A program made the translations under genes and the position numbers. Of a stretch of 64,000 nucleotides of DNA, positions 1 through 10,832 are shown one piece after another (position 1 is the first letter of the stretch; each line of letters begins with the position of its first letter). The notes beneath the pieces were generated by a model. It searched no databases. It was given only the letters and a program-made list of their open reading frames with translations, and was not told where the DNA came from. The DNA is from Flaccisagitta enflata (taxonomy: Eukaryota > Chaetognatha > Sagittoidea > Aphragmophora), in contig OZ231127.1 in NCBI GenBank assembly GCA_965153355.1, positions 99,572,001 to 99,636,000 of the forward strand, given 5' to 3'.

Positions 1-52
<52 letters not shown>
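1..52. repeat. (CAA)n microsatellite
   Basis: Perfect AAC/CAA trinucleotide run cut by the left edge of the window. From 53 to about 950 I see no gene. There is one 31-base T homopolymer (648-678), and the short ORFs there have no recognisable domain. Confidence 0.95.
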
Positions 53-53
<1 letters not shown>

Positions 54-643
54 CTGAAGCCGCGATAACCTACAGCGACGATAACAAAGCAGAAGACAGT
101 CAAGCAGAAAAACATGCGGTGGACAGAGAGACAATTAGCTTCATGGCAATGACAAGCGGTAGTGAAGCTTCATTGCTCCAGATAGGTTCTTGTTATGTAA
201 GTGACAATTTTGGACCATTGTACACGTAGTAAAAAGAAGAGTGGCAGGAAACAAGGTCAAGCAAGCTAACACAACACAAGACATGAGCCATGTGGATCGT
301 TGACCGACCAAAAACAGCTTCTTTATGAAAAAATCTGACAGTCACACAGACGGTCCAAGTGACAGATAGAGGCTTGCGGCGGGGCATTTTTGACACGATT
401 TCGACGCGATTTCGACGCGCCTCCTAATCGCCATGCGACTTCCGTTTCCGGTTGGCGCTAAAACCGCGGTTTCCGAATACTTTTTTCCGGTTTTCAGGGC
501 GTTTATCACCAATCACCTCTGCTGCAATGTGTCACATATTAGAATGTTCGGCAGTCGCATTAAGCTTGACCTCGATTCTATCCTTCAAGGGTATGGTTTC
601 TTAAAGATCTTACTCTTGGGTGGTTTGTTGAATATTGGTAACA

Positions 644-678
<35 letters not shown>

Positions 679-959
679 CTGAAAGAGAAAGAGAATGAAG
701 CATGTTAATGATATGCGCGTGAGAATGATTCAAAAGTGTTCCTGAAACTTTTCCTTTGTGTTTCTTACAGACTGTTTAAAATAGAGCTATATGCTAGTTT
801 TAACGGGGCTACATACTATTTTGGACGGGGCTAAATGTTAATTATTAGTACAACCGAGCGGATCAGATTTTGTTACAAGTTAGAATTTACACTAGTTAAG
901 GAATAGCCCGGATTATTAAGTCACATACTGTCCGTAGGGGCATTAAAGATTTGAGTTAA

Positions 960-1200
960 ATTTGTAAAACCATGTATCCTGAGATCGAGGAGACTAGATA
1001 AATAATGAATAAATATTTCGAGATCGTTTTTGAGCGCAGACTAGATGAAAAGTGAAAACTAATTCGAGATCAGAGTGGATGGAAAGCAGCAATTAATTCG
1101 AGACTTTTCGCGAGAGTAGACTAGACGGGAAATAAATAGGCTGAGATCGTCCGTAAGTATTTGACTAGATCGGAAAGAGTGCGACGGACTAGAAACAACC
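960..1200. repeat. degenerate tandem repeat, 'cgagat...agactaga'
   Basis: Variants of 'cgagatc' followed by 'gactaga' and 'gaaataaat' recur every 50-70 bases, strongly diverged. No coding potential is seen. Confidence 0.5.
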
Positions 1201-1403
1201 CTTCACAAATGAGTCTCAGTGAGGTCAAGGGCTACTCAGATAAAAGCAGTCCCAACTTTCATAACCTTTTTTTCCTTTTGGGTTATTCTTATGCATCTAG
1301 AATCAATGTTCGCCCCCTGAGAATCAAATTTTCTATAAACTACTGACATTTGACAATAGGTACGCCCCTCGAGTTTAATTATTCGTAATCCCGCGCTAGA
1401 GGC

Positions 1404-1547
<144 letters not shown>

Positions 1548-1654
1548 TGCTTATTTGTACCGACCGAGTAAAGAAATTTTCCTTCTCTCTTGTGTTGGAG
1601 ACGCATTTAGCACCAAAAATTTCTTGAGGCGGACATTTCAATGAACAGAAATTA

Positions 1655-2045
1655 AGAACAGAGTGGAAATAAATAGTATCGTCAGTCAGTGAGTAGTGAG
1701 TCTTTTTTTAAAAAATCAACGATGCAAGAATAAATAACTATTCTAAATTCTGGTGGAGGCAACAACCAAATGACTAGAAGTTAAAACGGACGCGGAAATA
1801 AATAGTATGGTCAGTCAGTCAGTAGTGAGTCATGAAGCAAGAATGAATAGCTATTCTAAATTCGTCCACTTAAGGAATCAACCATAATGGGTCCAGGCCC
1901 TTGAAACTGGAAATAACATGCGGGAATAAATAGAAAAATCAGTCAGTCGTCAGTGAGTCATTTAAATAGTAAACAAAAGAACGTGGGAATAAATAGCTAG
2001 GTCAGTCCGTTGTCAGTGAGTCATATAAATAGGCAACGAGGCGAT
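1655..2045. repeat. degenerate tandem repeat, 'aaataaatag...gtcagtcag...gtgagtca'
   Basis: Four units (near 1660, 1794, 1922 and 1984) share 'gaaataaatag', then 'gtcagtcagt', then 'gtgagtcat'. Spacing is uneven (about 60-135 bases). Confidence 0.7.
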
Positions 2046-2130
2046 AATAAATAACCAACTGGAAGGCTAAAACCCGGTAAAATATAAAATCTAAAAGACA
2101 ACACAAGAGAGAAGTTATGCTGGATGGTAA

Positions 2131-2275
2131 CCATAGGTAGCGAGATCATATGCATCCCCGTTTCTCTGTCGGTAGACAGAGGTGGAGATTTTAAAAAAAT
2201 TCTGGATAGCAACAACAGGTAGTGAGATCATATGCATCCCCGTGTCTCTGTCGGTAGACAGAGGTGGAGATTTGA
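2131..2275. repeat. direct repeat, two units of about 72 bases
   Basis: The block with 'gagatcatatgcatccccg' and 'tctctgtcggtagacagagg' occurs at about 2131 and again at about 2205, separated by a short A-rich link. It sits just before the T-depleted minisatellite. Confidence 0.85.
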
Positions 2276-2289
2276 TAGGAAAAAATAAC

Positions 2290-3385
2290 GTAAAGGAGCC
2301 ACGGCGGCGGTCATGTCAACCCCCAACAGCCAAGCACCAAAAAGGCCCACCACAAGGGGGCAGAACGGCCCCCAAAGCCACAAAACCAGCAGGGCCACCC
2401 TGTGACCCAGTCCAAGACACCCAGGGGCCCCGCGCATTGCAGGGGCCCCGCCATAATAAAAAAACCCCAGGAGGGGCACAAAGCACACCAGCGCACCAGG
2501 AGGCAACAAAGCCCCCATTCCAAGCACACGGCCACACCAGCAAGGGACCCTGCACAAGCAAAGGCCCCCCCACAGACAAGCAAGGGCAGGCACAGGGACG
2601 GACCGAGGCAAAAGAGAAAAAGAGAGAGCAAAGCCCCAGAAGGCCCAAAGGCGGGCCCCCATATGACAAGCACAGAAAACAGGTGACCAAATGGCCACAA
2701 CCAGGAAAGGCAGAAAGCCAAAAAAGAGGCAAAGCCAAACGGCACACAAGAGAGCACAGAGCCAAGGAGCCCAAACCGGGGACCCAATGGCGACACAAAA
2801 AAAACCAAAAGGACCCAAGAGGGCAGGGCAAACAGAGCCAAAAGGCACAAAACACAAAAACGCCCAGAAGAGGGCAAAAAGGCCCCAGGGAGAGCCCAAA
2901 GGGCCCCAACACAACAAAAACGACCAAAAAGGAGCAGCGCAAGCACAGCCAAAAGGCACAAAGGGGCAAAGACGCCCAGGGGAGGACCAAAGGGCCCCAA
3001 GGAGAGCCAAAAAGGCCCAACCACGACAAAAAAGACCAAGGGCAGGGCAAGCAAAACCACAAGGCACAAGGGGCAAAGACGCACAAGGAGGGCCAAAGGG
3101 CCCCAAAAAGAGCCCAAAGGGCCCAAAAAAGAAAAAAAAAAAAAAAAAAAAACACACAAAACGGCAGAGCCAAAAACCAAAAGGCACAAGGGGCAAAAAT
3201 GCCCAGGGGGAGGACAGAGCCAAAAAGCCAAAAGGCACAAGGGGCAAAAATGCCCAGGGGGAGGGCAGAGCCACAAAGCCAAAAGGCACAAAGGGCAAAA
3301 ACGCCGAGGGAGAAGGCCAAAGGGCCCAATATCACAACAGGGACAGCCAGAAGGGGAAGACTACCAAAGGCGGTGGGGGGCATTG
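2290..3385. repeat. T-depleted minisatellite (about 1.1 kb)
   Basis: The + strand is almost devoid of T across about 1 kb and is made of A/C/G blocks such as 'aaaaggcacaaggggcaaa' and 'acgcccaggg'. The period is irregular, tightening to about 50 bases at 3170-3320. Every stop codon contains T, so all three + frames stay open. The complementary strand is A-poor, so its frames stay open too. The Lys/Pro/Gln-rich 421- and 384-residue frames are therefore not evidence of a gene. Transcription of a low-complexity protein cannot be excluded. Confidence 0.85.
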
Positions 3386-3389
3386 TGAT

Positions 3390-3899
3390 CAATCAAAAAG
3401 ATCCCAATACCGATATCCCACCCCCTCTGCTAGTCCACACCATATAACGGTGCCCCCCTCTAACCGACCCAGCAAGCCGGCCACCAGGACGCGAGACTCG
3501 AATAATGTCACACTTCCCTCGAGTCTCGCAGTGTACCACTCCTCCACCAACTCCTTCTTGAGACTATGGAGAAAGTGGGACCAGATCCGATCCACAGTTT
3601 CTCCAAAGCCTCCTGCTCTCACAGCTCTAAGGGACATCACCGCTGATCGGAGGGTAAAACCCAGTCTGTTACGTAAAACAGTCCCCCTATCCCTTCCCTC
3701 CCTACCCAGGGCCATTTCCACCACTTCCACCGTCCCCCCTCCTCCCAACGCTTCCATCTCTACACCCAGCTTTCTCCACAACCCCAACTATCGCACACTC
3801 CATCACCACATGCCACCTGCTCCTGGCCCATTGCCCACACAATGAACAAGTCCCATCCCCTCTGGCAATATAGGCATAGTCCATGTATGCAGTCCAAAA
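3390..3899 (-). pseudogene. LINE ORF2 C-terminal fragment (distal part)
   Basis: On the minus strand, 3884-3702 reads a Cys/His knuckle of the form C-x2-C-x9-H-x4-C ('CSLCGQW...WHVVMEC'). This is the usual zinc-binding tail of non-LTR retrotransposon reverse-transcriptase proteins. Downstream, 3787-3389 stays open in another frame without further recognisable motifs. It continues the fragment at 4710-5100 and is separated from it by an inserted AT-rich element. No intact reverse-transcriptase core is present in the window, so this is a 5'-truncated, broken copy. An L1/Tx1-like clade is my inference from the domain layout. Confidence 0.55.
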
Positions 3900-3905
3900 C
3901 AGGCC

Positions 3906-4703
3906 CGAGAGATTGTATTGGGTATTGGTATTGGGTTTACAATATTCTTATGTATTGGGTTTACCCAATACATGCCGTTTATTTTGTTATTTTTCCAATA
4001 CAGTACAATACAATACTATACTATATTATGAAAAAACTGATCTGAGGAAAGTGAAATATATGAGAGAAATATTGAGAGATATAAGGACAAGAGGAGAATT
4101 TGCTGAGAGTAAAAGTAGGTGAGGGATGAAAAGAGGAAGAGGGTTGGAAATATAGACAAAGTGGAGAAGAATAAAAATCTATGAAAGAAACTATCAGTGG
4201 TCATAAGCATGAAGAGGGAAAAAATAAAGAATCTATAGGAGAGAGAGAGAAAGAAAGAGACAGGGAAAGATACAAAAACAGAAAAGGCAAAAAAAGAGAA
4301 TAGATCTAAAAAAAAAAAGATAAGTGTAAAAAAAAATACTAAGGATAAAAACGGAATGACAAAAAAATGAAATAAAACTTTTATCAAAATGAAAACAAAA
4401 TATGAAAATTTTTCAGCTCTTTCTACGAAACAAAATATTCATATAATGATTAAAATTATTATATTTTTTTCAAATCATTAATATATCATCTAACTATAAT
4501 TATTTTTATATATATTACTCCTTATTACTTATTATTAAAACTATTTAAAATCATATATGTATATTGTATTGTATTGTATGCTATGATATTGTATTGTATA
4601 TAATCTTAATAGATATTGTATTGTATTGGTTTTGTATTGTATTGTCCCAATACTTGAAAGTATTGTATTGGTATTGTATAGTTGACAAAAATGCTATATA
4701 GCT
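3906..4703. mobile_element. AT-rich insertion with (CAATA)n ends in a LINE
   Basis: A 798-base AT-rich block whose two ends carry pentanucleotide runs in opposite senses, 'attgggtattgg' / 'caatacaatac' on the left and 'tattgtattgtattg' on the right. It is bounded on both sides by CAGGCC (3900-3905 and 4704-4709), consistent with a 6-base target duplication. The flanking LINE reading frames appear to continue across it. No transposase is seen inside. The family is not recognised. Confidence 0.5.
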
Positions 4704-4709
4704 CAGGCC

Positions 4710-5100
4710 TGGTCCAAAAATTCAGGTTAAGTTGCCTCCAGACTTGGGATCTCACTTTGAAAGAACAATTTGACTCGTGTACTCTCTTCCAAATATCCAT
4801 CCATGTCACTGTCACTCCTAGTGCCTGCTCCCACTTTTCTTCAAAATGTCTAGGATTGTCCACCTTGGCTCTAAAGCTGAGGTAGAGCTCTTTGAAAGAG
4901 GCCAACCTCACATCTTTATCGCCAGCTGGACCTGACAGAATATAGTGGGGTCGGTCACTTAGAGGGACAGGGGGGATTCTTTGTCTGAGGTACACCAGTT
5001 CAAACCATTGATCTCTTTTGAGTCCCAAGCCTGAAAGACTTTGCGCTGTTCCCACTCTATGGATGCCCTTGCGGGACATCCAGGGTTTGGGTGTCAAGGG
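4710..5100 (-). pseudogene. LINE ORF2 C-terminal fragment (proximal part)
   Basis: An open minus frame (5097 downward) has the layout of the region following the reverse-transcriptase core in L1-like LINEs: a 'WEQALG' block, then 'W..IWKRVHES', then 'FWTRPELY'. The reading runs into the inserted AT-rich element at 4703 and resumes near 3899. Only about 130 residues are present. It is a truncated and interrupted relic, not a host gene. Confidence 0.5.
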
Positions 5101-5214
5101 GAGCCCTGCCTCACACAGGTGATAATCTTTTGACCTTAGCTAATTTGGTAACTGTACTAGGAGTGATGCGCGTAGTAACTAGTCTGTAAAGGCTTACAAG
5201 GCCCTACTTCATGA

Positions 5215-5215
<1 letters not shown>

Positions 5216-5291
<76 letters not shown>

Positions 5292-5391
5292 AATACTCCA
5301 TGAATTGACTAAAGGAGATGCAACCGACTTGGTCGTCAGTCAATTTGACCACTTGATTTGAGGTGAGTGAACTCACCTGAATCATGGTCAT

Positions 5392-5443
<52 letters not shown>

Positions 5444-5856
5444 CAGACAGGCAGACAATGATAGGTAATCGATGAATGGCGGTTTCTTATTGGCAAAACC
5501 GGCCAATGATTAGTTGTTCAAAATCGCCCTACGATCTAACTAATCGATTAGACCGCGAGGCTCTAGTGACAGACGGATCGCCATGAAGATGAATAGATCG
5601 GGACACCATCGAACGGATAGACGCTTAGGGAGACTGTTTAACCCCCAGTAACTGTCAAGTCGAGTGATAACGATAAAGTGAGAGACAAAGACAAAGATAG
5701 AGACAGAGACAGAGACAAAGACAAAGACAGAGACAGAGACAGAGACAGAGACAGAGACAGAGACAGAGACAGAGACAGAGACAGAAAGAGAGAGACAAAG
5801 AAAAGGGAGATAGAGACAAGAGCATAAAGAGAGAGACAAAGAGAGAAGGATTTGAT
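5216..5856. repeat. (GA)n and (GAGACA)n microsatellites
   Basis: GA runs at 5216-5287 and 5394-5439, then a hexanucleotide GAGACA array at about 5677-5835. Unique sequence lies between. The Ser/Leu-rich minus frames are repeat artefacts. Confidence 0.9.
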
Positions 5857-5929
5857 GAGTTGCCTGTTTTTGAATCTTTTTGACGATGATTCCCATTTGC
5901 CCATGCCGCGCAGCGGCGCCGCACTTACT

Positions 5930-6026
5930 CTCTGTTCTCTGTGGCTTCCAGTGTCGTCATTTCTTTCCAGAGACAGTGCCTGAAGTTTCTTCACCTAATG
6001 TCATTCATGCATTTATTCACTTCATT

Positions 6027-6076
<50 letters not shown>

Positions 6077-6180
6077 TCTCTCTCTGTTTCTGTGGCTCTG
6101 CGTCGTCATTTCTTTCCAGAGAAAAAGTTCAGAGCCTCTCTTTCAATTAATGTCATTCATGCATTTATTCATCATTGCTA
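5930..6180. repeat. direct repeat flanking a (CT)n tract
   Basis: An 85-base block with 'gtcgtcatttctttccagag' and 'tgtcattcatgcatttattc' occurs at 5945-6020 and again at about 6103-6175. A (CT)n tract (6029-6075) lies between. Pyrimidine-rich sequence continues to about 6420. Confidence 0.8.
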
Positions 6181-6611
6181 TCTATTTCGCTCTATGTCTC
6201 TCTCTGTGTCTTTATCTCTATTTCCCCTGCTCTCTCACTCTCTGTTTCTTTCTTTCTTTCGTTCTTGTCTTTTGTTTTTGTTTTTTGTTTTTTGTTTGTT
6301 TCTTTCTTGCTTTCTTTCTTTCTTTCTTTCATTCTTTTCTCTCATGCTTTATTCTTTTTCTGTTTTCTCCCTTTTTTTCGTTTGTTTTGTCGTTTTTTCT
6401 ATCCCTATTTCTTACTCAGAATTTGAGTAACTGAGCCAGTGGATCTCGACGCGTGATAGCGCGCGTGTCCTTCGGTACTTTCCGCCGATGTGTGTCCCTT
6501 TTGTTTTCTCTCGCTTTCCTTTCCATTTTTGTCCTTTACTTCAATTTCTTTCTGTAAATCAAAACAAGGTTCAATTCACGGCCTGTATCAGTTGGAGTTG
6601 AGTTAGCTTGT

Positions 6612-6805
6612 GTGTGTGCGTGCGTGCGTGGTTGCGTGGTTGCGTGCGTGCGTGCGTGCGTGGTTGCGTGCGTGCGTGCGTGGTTGCGTGGTTGCGTGGT
6701 TGCGTGCGTGCGCGTGTTACACGGAGATTGACGCCGGGGAGCGATGAAACAAACAAGCAGACTGTTTTGTTTTGTTTTGTTTTGTTTTGTTTTTGTTTTG
6801 TTTTG

Positions 6806-6841
<36 letters not shown>

Positions 6842-6862
6842 GTTTTGTTTGTTTTGTTTTTC
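6612..6862. repeat. (GTGC/GTGG)n and (TTTTG)n arrays
   Basis: A tetranucleotide GTGC/GTTGCGTG array (6612-6716) is followed by a TTTTG/TTTTTG array (6760-6862). No gene is seen. 6863-7120 holds nothing recognisable. Confidence 0.9.
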
Positions 6863-7125
6863 ACATTTTTATGAAGTCAATCATGTTAAAAGAAGTATGA
6901 TTTTTTGCCAACTTCTGTGGGAAGTGAAAATCAAAGGAGAGATGAAAAGGGAGGATAGAAATAAGATTTTTCTAACACTCAGACTAATGCACACGCCAAT
7001 CTTACTATTAAAATCTTTTTTCCTTTTCGCTCGTTGTTCACCTGATTCCACATGCTTTCTGTAGGTAAATTTCTGTAATAAACACTTGCTCGAGTAACTT
7101 TAAAATTTATTTGGCAATTGGAAAT

Positions 7126-7181
<56 letters not shown>
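7126..7181. repeat. (CT)n microsatellite
   Basis: Perfect CT dinucleotide run. 7182-7790 is AT-rich unique sequence with only short ORFs lacking domains. Confidence 0.95.
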
Positions 7182-7182
<1 letters not shown>

Positions 7183-7796
7183 TCAGAATTACGGGTTTAA
7201 AATGTGAGTACAATTATGAATACAAATCGTGATTTTGAATAAATGCCACGCTAAGCGTATCTTAATTTTCAGTTGGAACATGGATTTTCGGATAATTTTC
7301 ATTAAAACACCATCATCATCCTGCATCATCATCATAAGGATGGGCTCAATTTGGACTTTCGAACAAATGAGTTATTACCAAGCAGCTATCAGGTTCCATT
7401 TGCATAATCAAGAACCCCATCAGAAAATCGATTTGGTCTTGATTTAGGCACTGCGTCATCGATGCTGTAGTTGTTTAAATTTGATTGCTGTAGGTTTAAG
7501 AGAATTTCATTCCATTGTCCTAATCTATACAACTACGGCATTTTAATCATTCATTTGTTCATTCACTCATTGTTTGATGCCTACAAATTGACCACATCAA
7601 ATAATTCAGTGTCACATAAAAGAAGTAATCATGCAGACTTTTTTCAATTGGCCCTAGACAAATTCATATCTTACACTTATTACGTTATTTCATTATCTTT
7701 TTACGTACTGCTTATTACGTTTTTTCTTTTTTAATCATGAAGCTTAGAAAAAGAGTGATAGTTTGGTTGAAAGACATCATAACACAGGAGGTATAA

Positions 7797-7903
7797 CTGA
7801 AGCAATACACGTTGTTTATGGAGAATACTGTGATGTAAAAAATACACCTGTGATGTAAAAAATACACAGTATTCTCCATAAACAACGTGTTTTGCTTCAA
7901 GAG
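7797..7903. repeat. near-perfect hairpin, about 37-base arms
   Basis: The left arm contains 'acacgttgtttatggagaat' and the right arm its inverse 'attctccataaacaacgtgt'. The loop consists of two direct copies of 'ctgtgatgtaaaaaatacac'. Outer flanks also share 'gagtgatag' on both sides (7754 and 7901). The arms are nearly identical, so the structure is young or actively maintained. Confidence 0.9.
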
Positions 7904-8169
7904 TGATAGTTATATTAGTAAATTCACAACAATGTTCCAAATTTTTGAGCCATTCAAAGTCTAGCGTTCTTATAAACTGTTTCTACATCTCTTGGTAATA
8001 TCGCATTGAACAGGAAATTTTTGTCGATGCAAAAAACAAAATGACAAGCCCTATTCGAAATTTCTTATCTTATCTGATCTTTAACTTTGTTGAAAATCTT
8101 GTGACTTCAAAACCCAGTCGCAAAAGTTCTACTGAAACAATTTAAAAGAATTAAGTTTCAAGATTATAG

Positions 8170-8345
8170 GACAAGGCCAGATACATACCTTGCTCAGTCG
8201 GGTGGGCAGGGGCCATATTTGAGGTATTTGGGCAGGGGCAGTGAGGCCAAAGACTGTCATAACAAAAAAGAATAGGGCGTGACCAACGTACCAACGGTGA
8301 ACGGACGGATAAAGCGGGGTGTAGATTCGCTTAGTCAGTGACAAA
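8170..8345 (-). mobile_element. HINE type A copy (degenerate)
   Basis: Reads on the minus strand. The 5' palindrome is decayed (8330-8345), followed by a GGAC-type tetranucleotide tract, then a GC-rich block with 'GCCCCTGCCCAAATACC', and the 3' terminus near 'ACAAGGCCAGATACAT' (8171). An A-rich tract (8341-8403) adjoins it. It lies about 440 bases upstream of the gene at 8.8 kb. Between them, 8640-8760 resembles one arm of the MITE at 53645-53874. Confidence 0.75.
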
Positions 8346-8847
8346 AAAAAAACAAAAAAAAAAAAAAAACAAAACAAAAACATAAAAAAAAAAAAAAAAA
8401 AGAAAAAGAAGAAACATTACAAAATCAAATCATAATCCATCACCACAAGAACACGTAAGTTCTGCATTTGCCAGTCGTTTCTTTGCTGCTTTTTGCTAAC
8501 AAAATGTTTTCTGTTCATGTTCACAATCATCAACTTAAGTCTTAGATCCTGTTACGGATCCTGTTACGGAACATCGATTGGCATCGAAACAAGAACGCCC
8601 AATTTGACTGAGTTTTATCTAGCCTAGATTCTAGGTAATAAGTATACCAAAACCTGAAAAAAAGCGCAATTTTCGGAACAGTTCTCTTGATAAATTGAGC
8701 TGCTGACCCCAGCTGAATCACATTTGGCAGTGTTCAATCAACCCTTCAAAATAGGACTTATCTAATAATCATGACTAATTAAAGTTCATGCTTCTATTAA
8801 GGTGTCGGTATAGTCATTTCCTAGGATGTAGGTTAAAGACAAACATT

Positions 8848-10369
8848 ATGAAGATACAATTTGTTCATAAGCTCAACTTATTCGGTTTAGGCGAACATAA
8901 ATCATTAAACAGTATGGCTGCAATTGGGCACGACGAAAACTGTTTCGAGATTGTTGACTTGCGGCATTTTAAAAATGCCCGACCTGAAAATCAAATCGAG
9001 TTTAAGAAAAAACTCGCCGAGCTCACGAACCATGGTTCCATTCGAAAGTTTTCAGTATTTGAATCCAAACTGAACGGCGTTCCCGCTCCACTGATGAAGT
9101 TGAAAATGCCAGAAGGAAAGCGGTTTTGTCACGAGTACGTTGACATGGAGATTAAGGATGAGGCAGGCAACACGTGCTTTGTCACCATGGAGAAAGGTCA
9201 GCGGGGAATTTTAGCACAGATTAGCGCCAACGAAGATATGGTGACCAAATGGCGCAAATCGTCGGCCCATCGAAGCCAGAAAGAAGAACGAGTCAAGTTT
9301 CAACGGCAATTGCGTTTAGACATGGCCAACATCAACTTCATCTCCACCAAGAGCGTGGTGACCATCGACGAGTTCCTTGACTTTGACGAGAAGAATTTCA
9401 CTATAAACCCGAATTATCATCTACTCAAGAGCAATTGCCAGTTGTTTGTGAGAGATGCGAAGAACCAACTCGACTTGATGGCGGGAAGCAGAGAGATTAA
9501 GTTCACTTTGCCTGGATCAGGGGGTGAAAAACTCACCATCGATGATCCTAAAGTGATTCAGCATCTGGAGCACATGTATCCCAACTTGACCAGTCTAGTT
9601 GAGATCCCGGAAGTTGAGGAGCAGTTCATCGCTTACGTCGGAGAAACTCATCTTCAAGAAGACATCGATTCCGATACGGGACAACATGTCATTGAAACTC
9701 TCAAATTTCATCAGAAAATATACTCTCATGTACTAAAGATCGTGAAGAGTTGGTCAAGAGCGCAAAGCAACAACCAAGCGTCAGGACAGCCTTGGCGTGT
9801 GGTGCTCAACAACCTAGCACCTGACCGGGTTCAATCAGCCCTGGATTCAGCGTCGATGCCATCGTTAAACGTTAAAAGCATTTCCGATTTCTGGAAAGAG
9901 TCATTTGATATCTTGGTCTTTGCGCCCGAAATTGGCTGCGTCATCATCGAGTTTGACAAAAAAGGTGAGACGGACAGAAGCTCCTACACCTCACTCATCG
10001 CCAAGAAGGATATGCTGGCGGAATTAGGCGACGTCGATGTGGACACAATCCGAGCCATTAGAGTTCCGACTTCAAATCTCTCAGATGACGCCCTTAAAAA
10101 GTGCGTAAAGGAAGTGAGAGCAAAGCTTAATGACATAAAGGGTCAGCTGGAGAAGGCAAAAAATGAATTGAAAATGCAACCTTTAGAGGCTAAGCATTTC
10201 ATCGCAAAGTTAGTAATGCTCAATCGACTTGAGAATGATGGCATGCTGCTTCATGACAAACTAGAAAAGCAAGAGTGGGGGAACGCCGCCATGTTTACGG
10301 AGGAGCAGCATCGCGCCGTGGAAATGGCTCGATCAGCGTTCAAAGAGGGCAATTTACTTCACCTATTAG
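8848..10369 (+). CDS. LRAT-like / NERD-like / P-loop protein, exon 1 (partial)
   Basis: Long open exon; I do not recognise a named gene. Residue numbers count from the first in-frame ATG at 8788, which has weak context. I start at 8848; the ATG at 8914 (A at -3, G at +4) is an alternative. H115 ('FCHEYVDMEI') followed about 100 residues later by N216-C217 ('SNCQLFVRDAKNQL') resembles the circularly permuted papain fold of LRAT/HRASLS proteins (His before Asn-Cys). About 372-390 reads 'FDILVFAPEIGCVIIEFDKK', matching the D-x-V-x-x-P-x-x-G-x-x-x-IE core of NERD nuclease-like domains. A charged, probably coiled-coil stretch follows (about 428-470). At about 502 'FTEEQHRAVEMARS' and then 'LLHLLG' look like the Q-motif and the strand before Walker A of an SF1 helicase/ATPase. 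The exon stops there at a clean donor (TTAG|GTAATT), phase 1. Walker A would be in the next exon, which I cannot find in the window. Unspliced, the frame would end at 10476 in low-complexity sequence. Confidence 0.7.
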
Positions 10370-10375
10370 GTAATT
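10370..10375 (+). other. 5' splice site of the 8.8-kb gene
   Basis: GTAATT after TTAG. The coding character (varied residues, no repeats) ends exactly here, and downstream translation becomes Cys/Ser/Phe-rich noise. Confidence 0.65.
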
Positions 10376-10512
10376 GTATGTATTCGTTCTTTCCCCCTGC
10401 TTGCAGCACTTGCACATGCTCAGCGACTTCACACCCTGTTTCGTCTGCACTTATACTTTTTTTTCTTTTTTTTTAGCCTAAATTACCAACTGACCTCCAT
10501 CACTGCCTCTCA

Positions 10513-10572
<60 letters not shown>

Positions 10573-10832
10573 AGAAGAAGAAAAGAAGAAGAAGAATAAA
10601 TAAAGAAGAAGAGGAAGAGAAGAAGAAGAAGAAGAAGAAGAAGAAGAAGAATAAGAAGAAGAAGAAGAAGAGAAGAGGAAGAAGAAGAGGAAGAAAAAAG
10701 AAGGAAGAAAGAAAAGAAAAGAAGAAAAAGAATAAGCAGTTAAAGGAAGAAGAAGAATATAAATAGAAGAATGAAAAAAGAAGAAGAATAATAGAAGAAG
10801 AAGACTAAGAAGAAGAAGAAGAAGAAGAAGAA
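10513..10832. repeat. (GT)n then (GAA)n microsatellites
   Basis: GT run 10515-10568, followed by about 260 bases of GAA/AAG purine repeat. These lie in the first intron of the 8.8-kb gene, if that gene continues. Confidence 0.95.

Noticed and set aside
433-708. 91-codon + ORF
   Set aside because: Ends in a T homopolymer, no domain, and no coding-like composition.
2182-3845. 421- and 384-codon + strand ORFs and about 350-codon minus ORFs
   Set aside because: They arise because the region lacks T (and A on the other strand), so stop codons cannot occur. The composition is a minisatellite and several frames are open at once.
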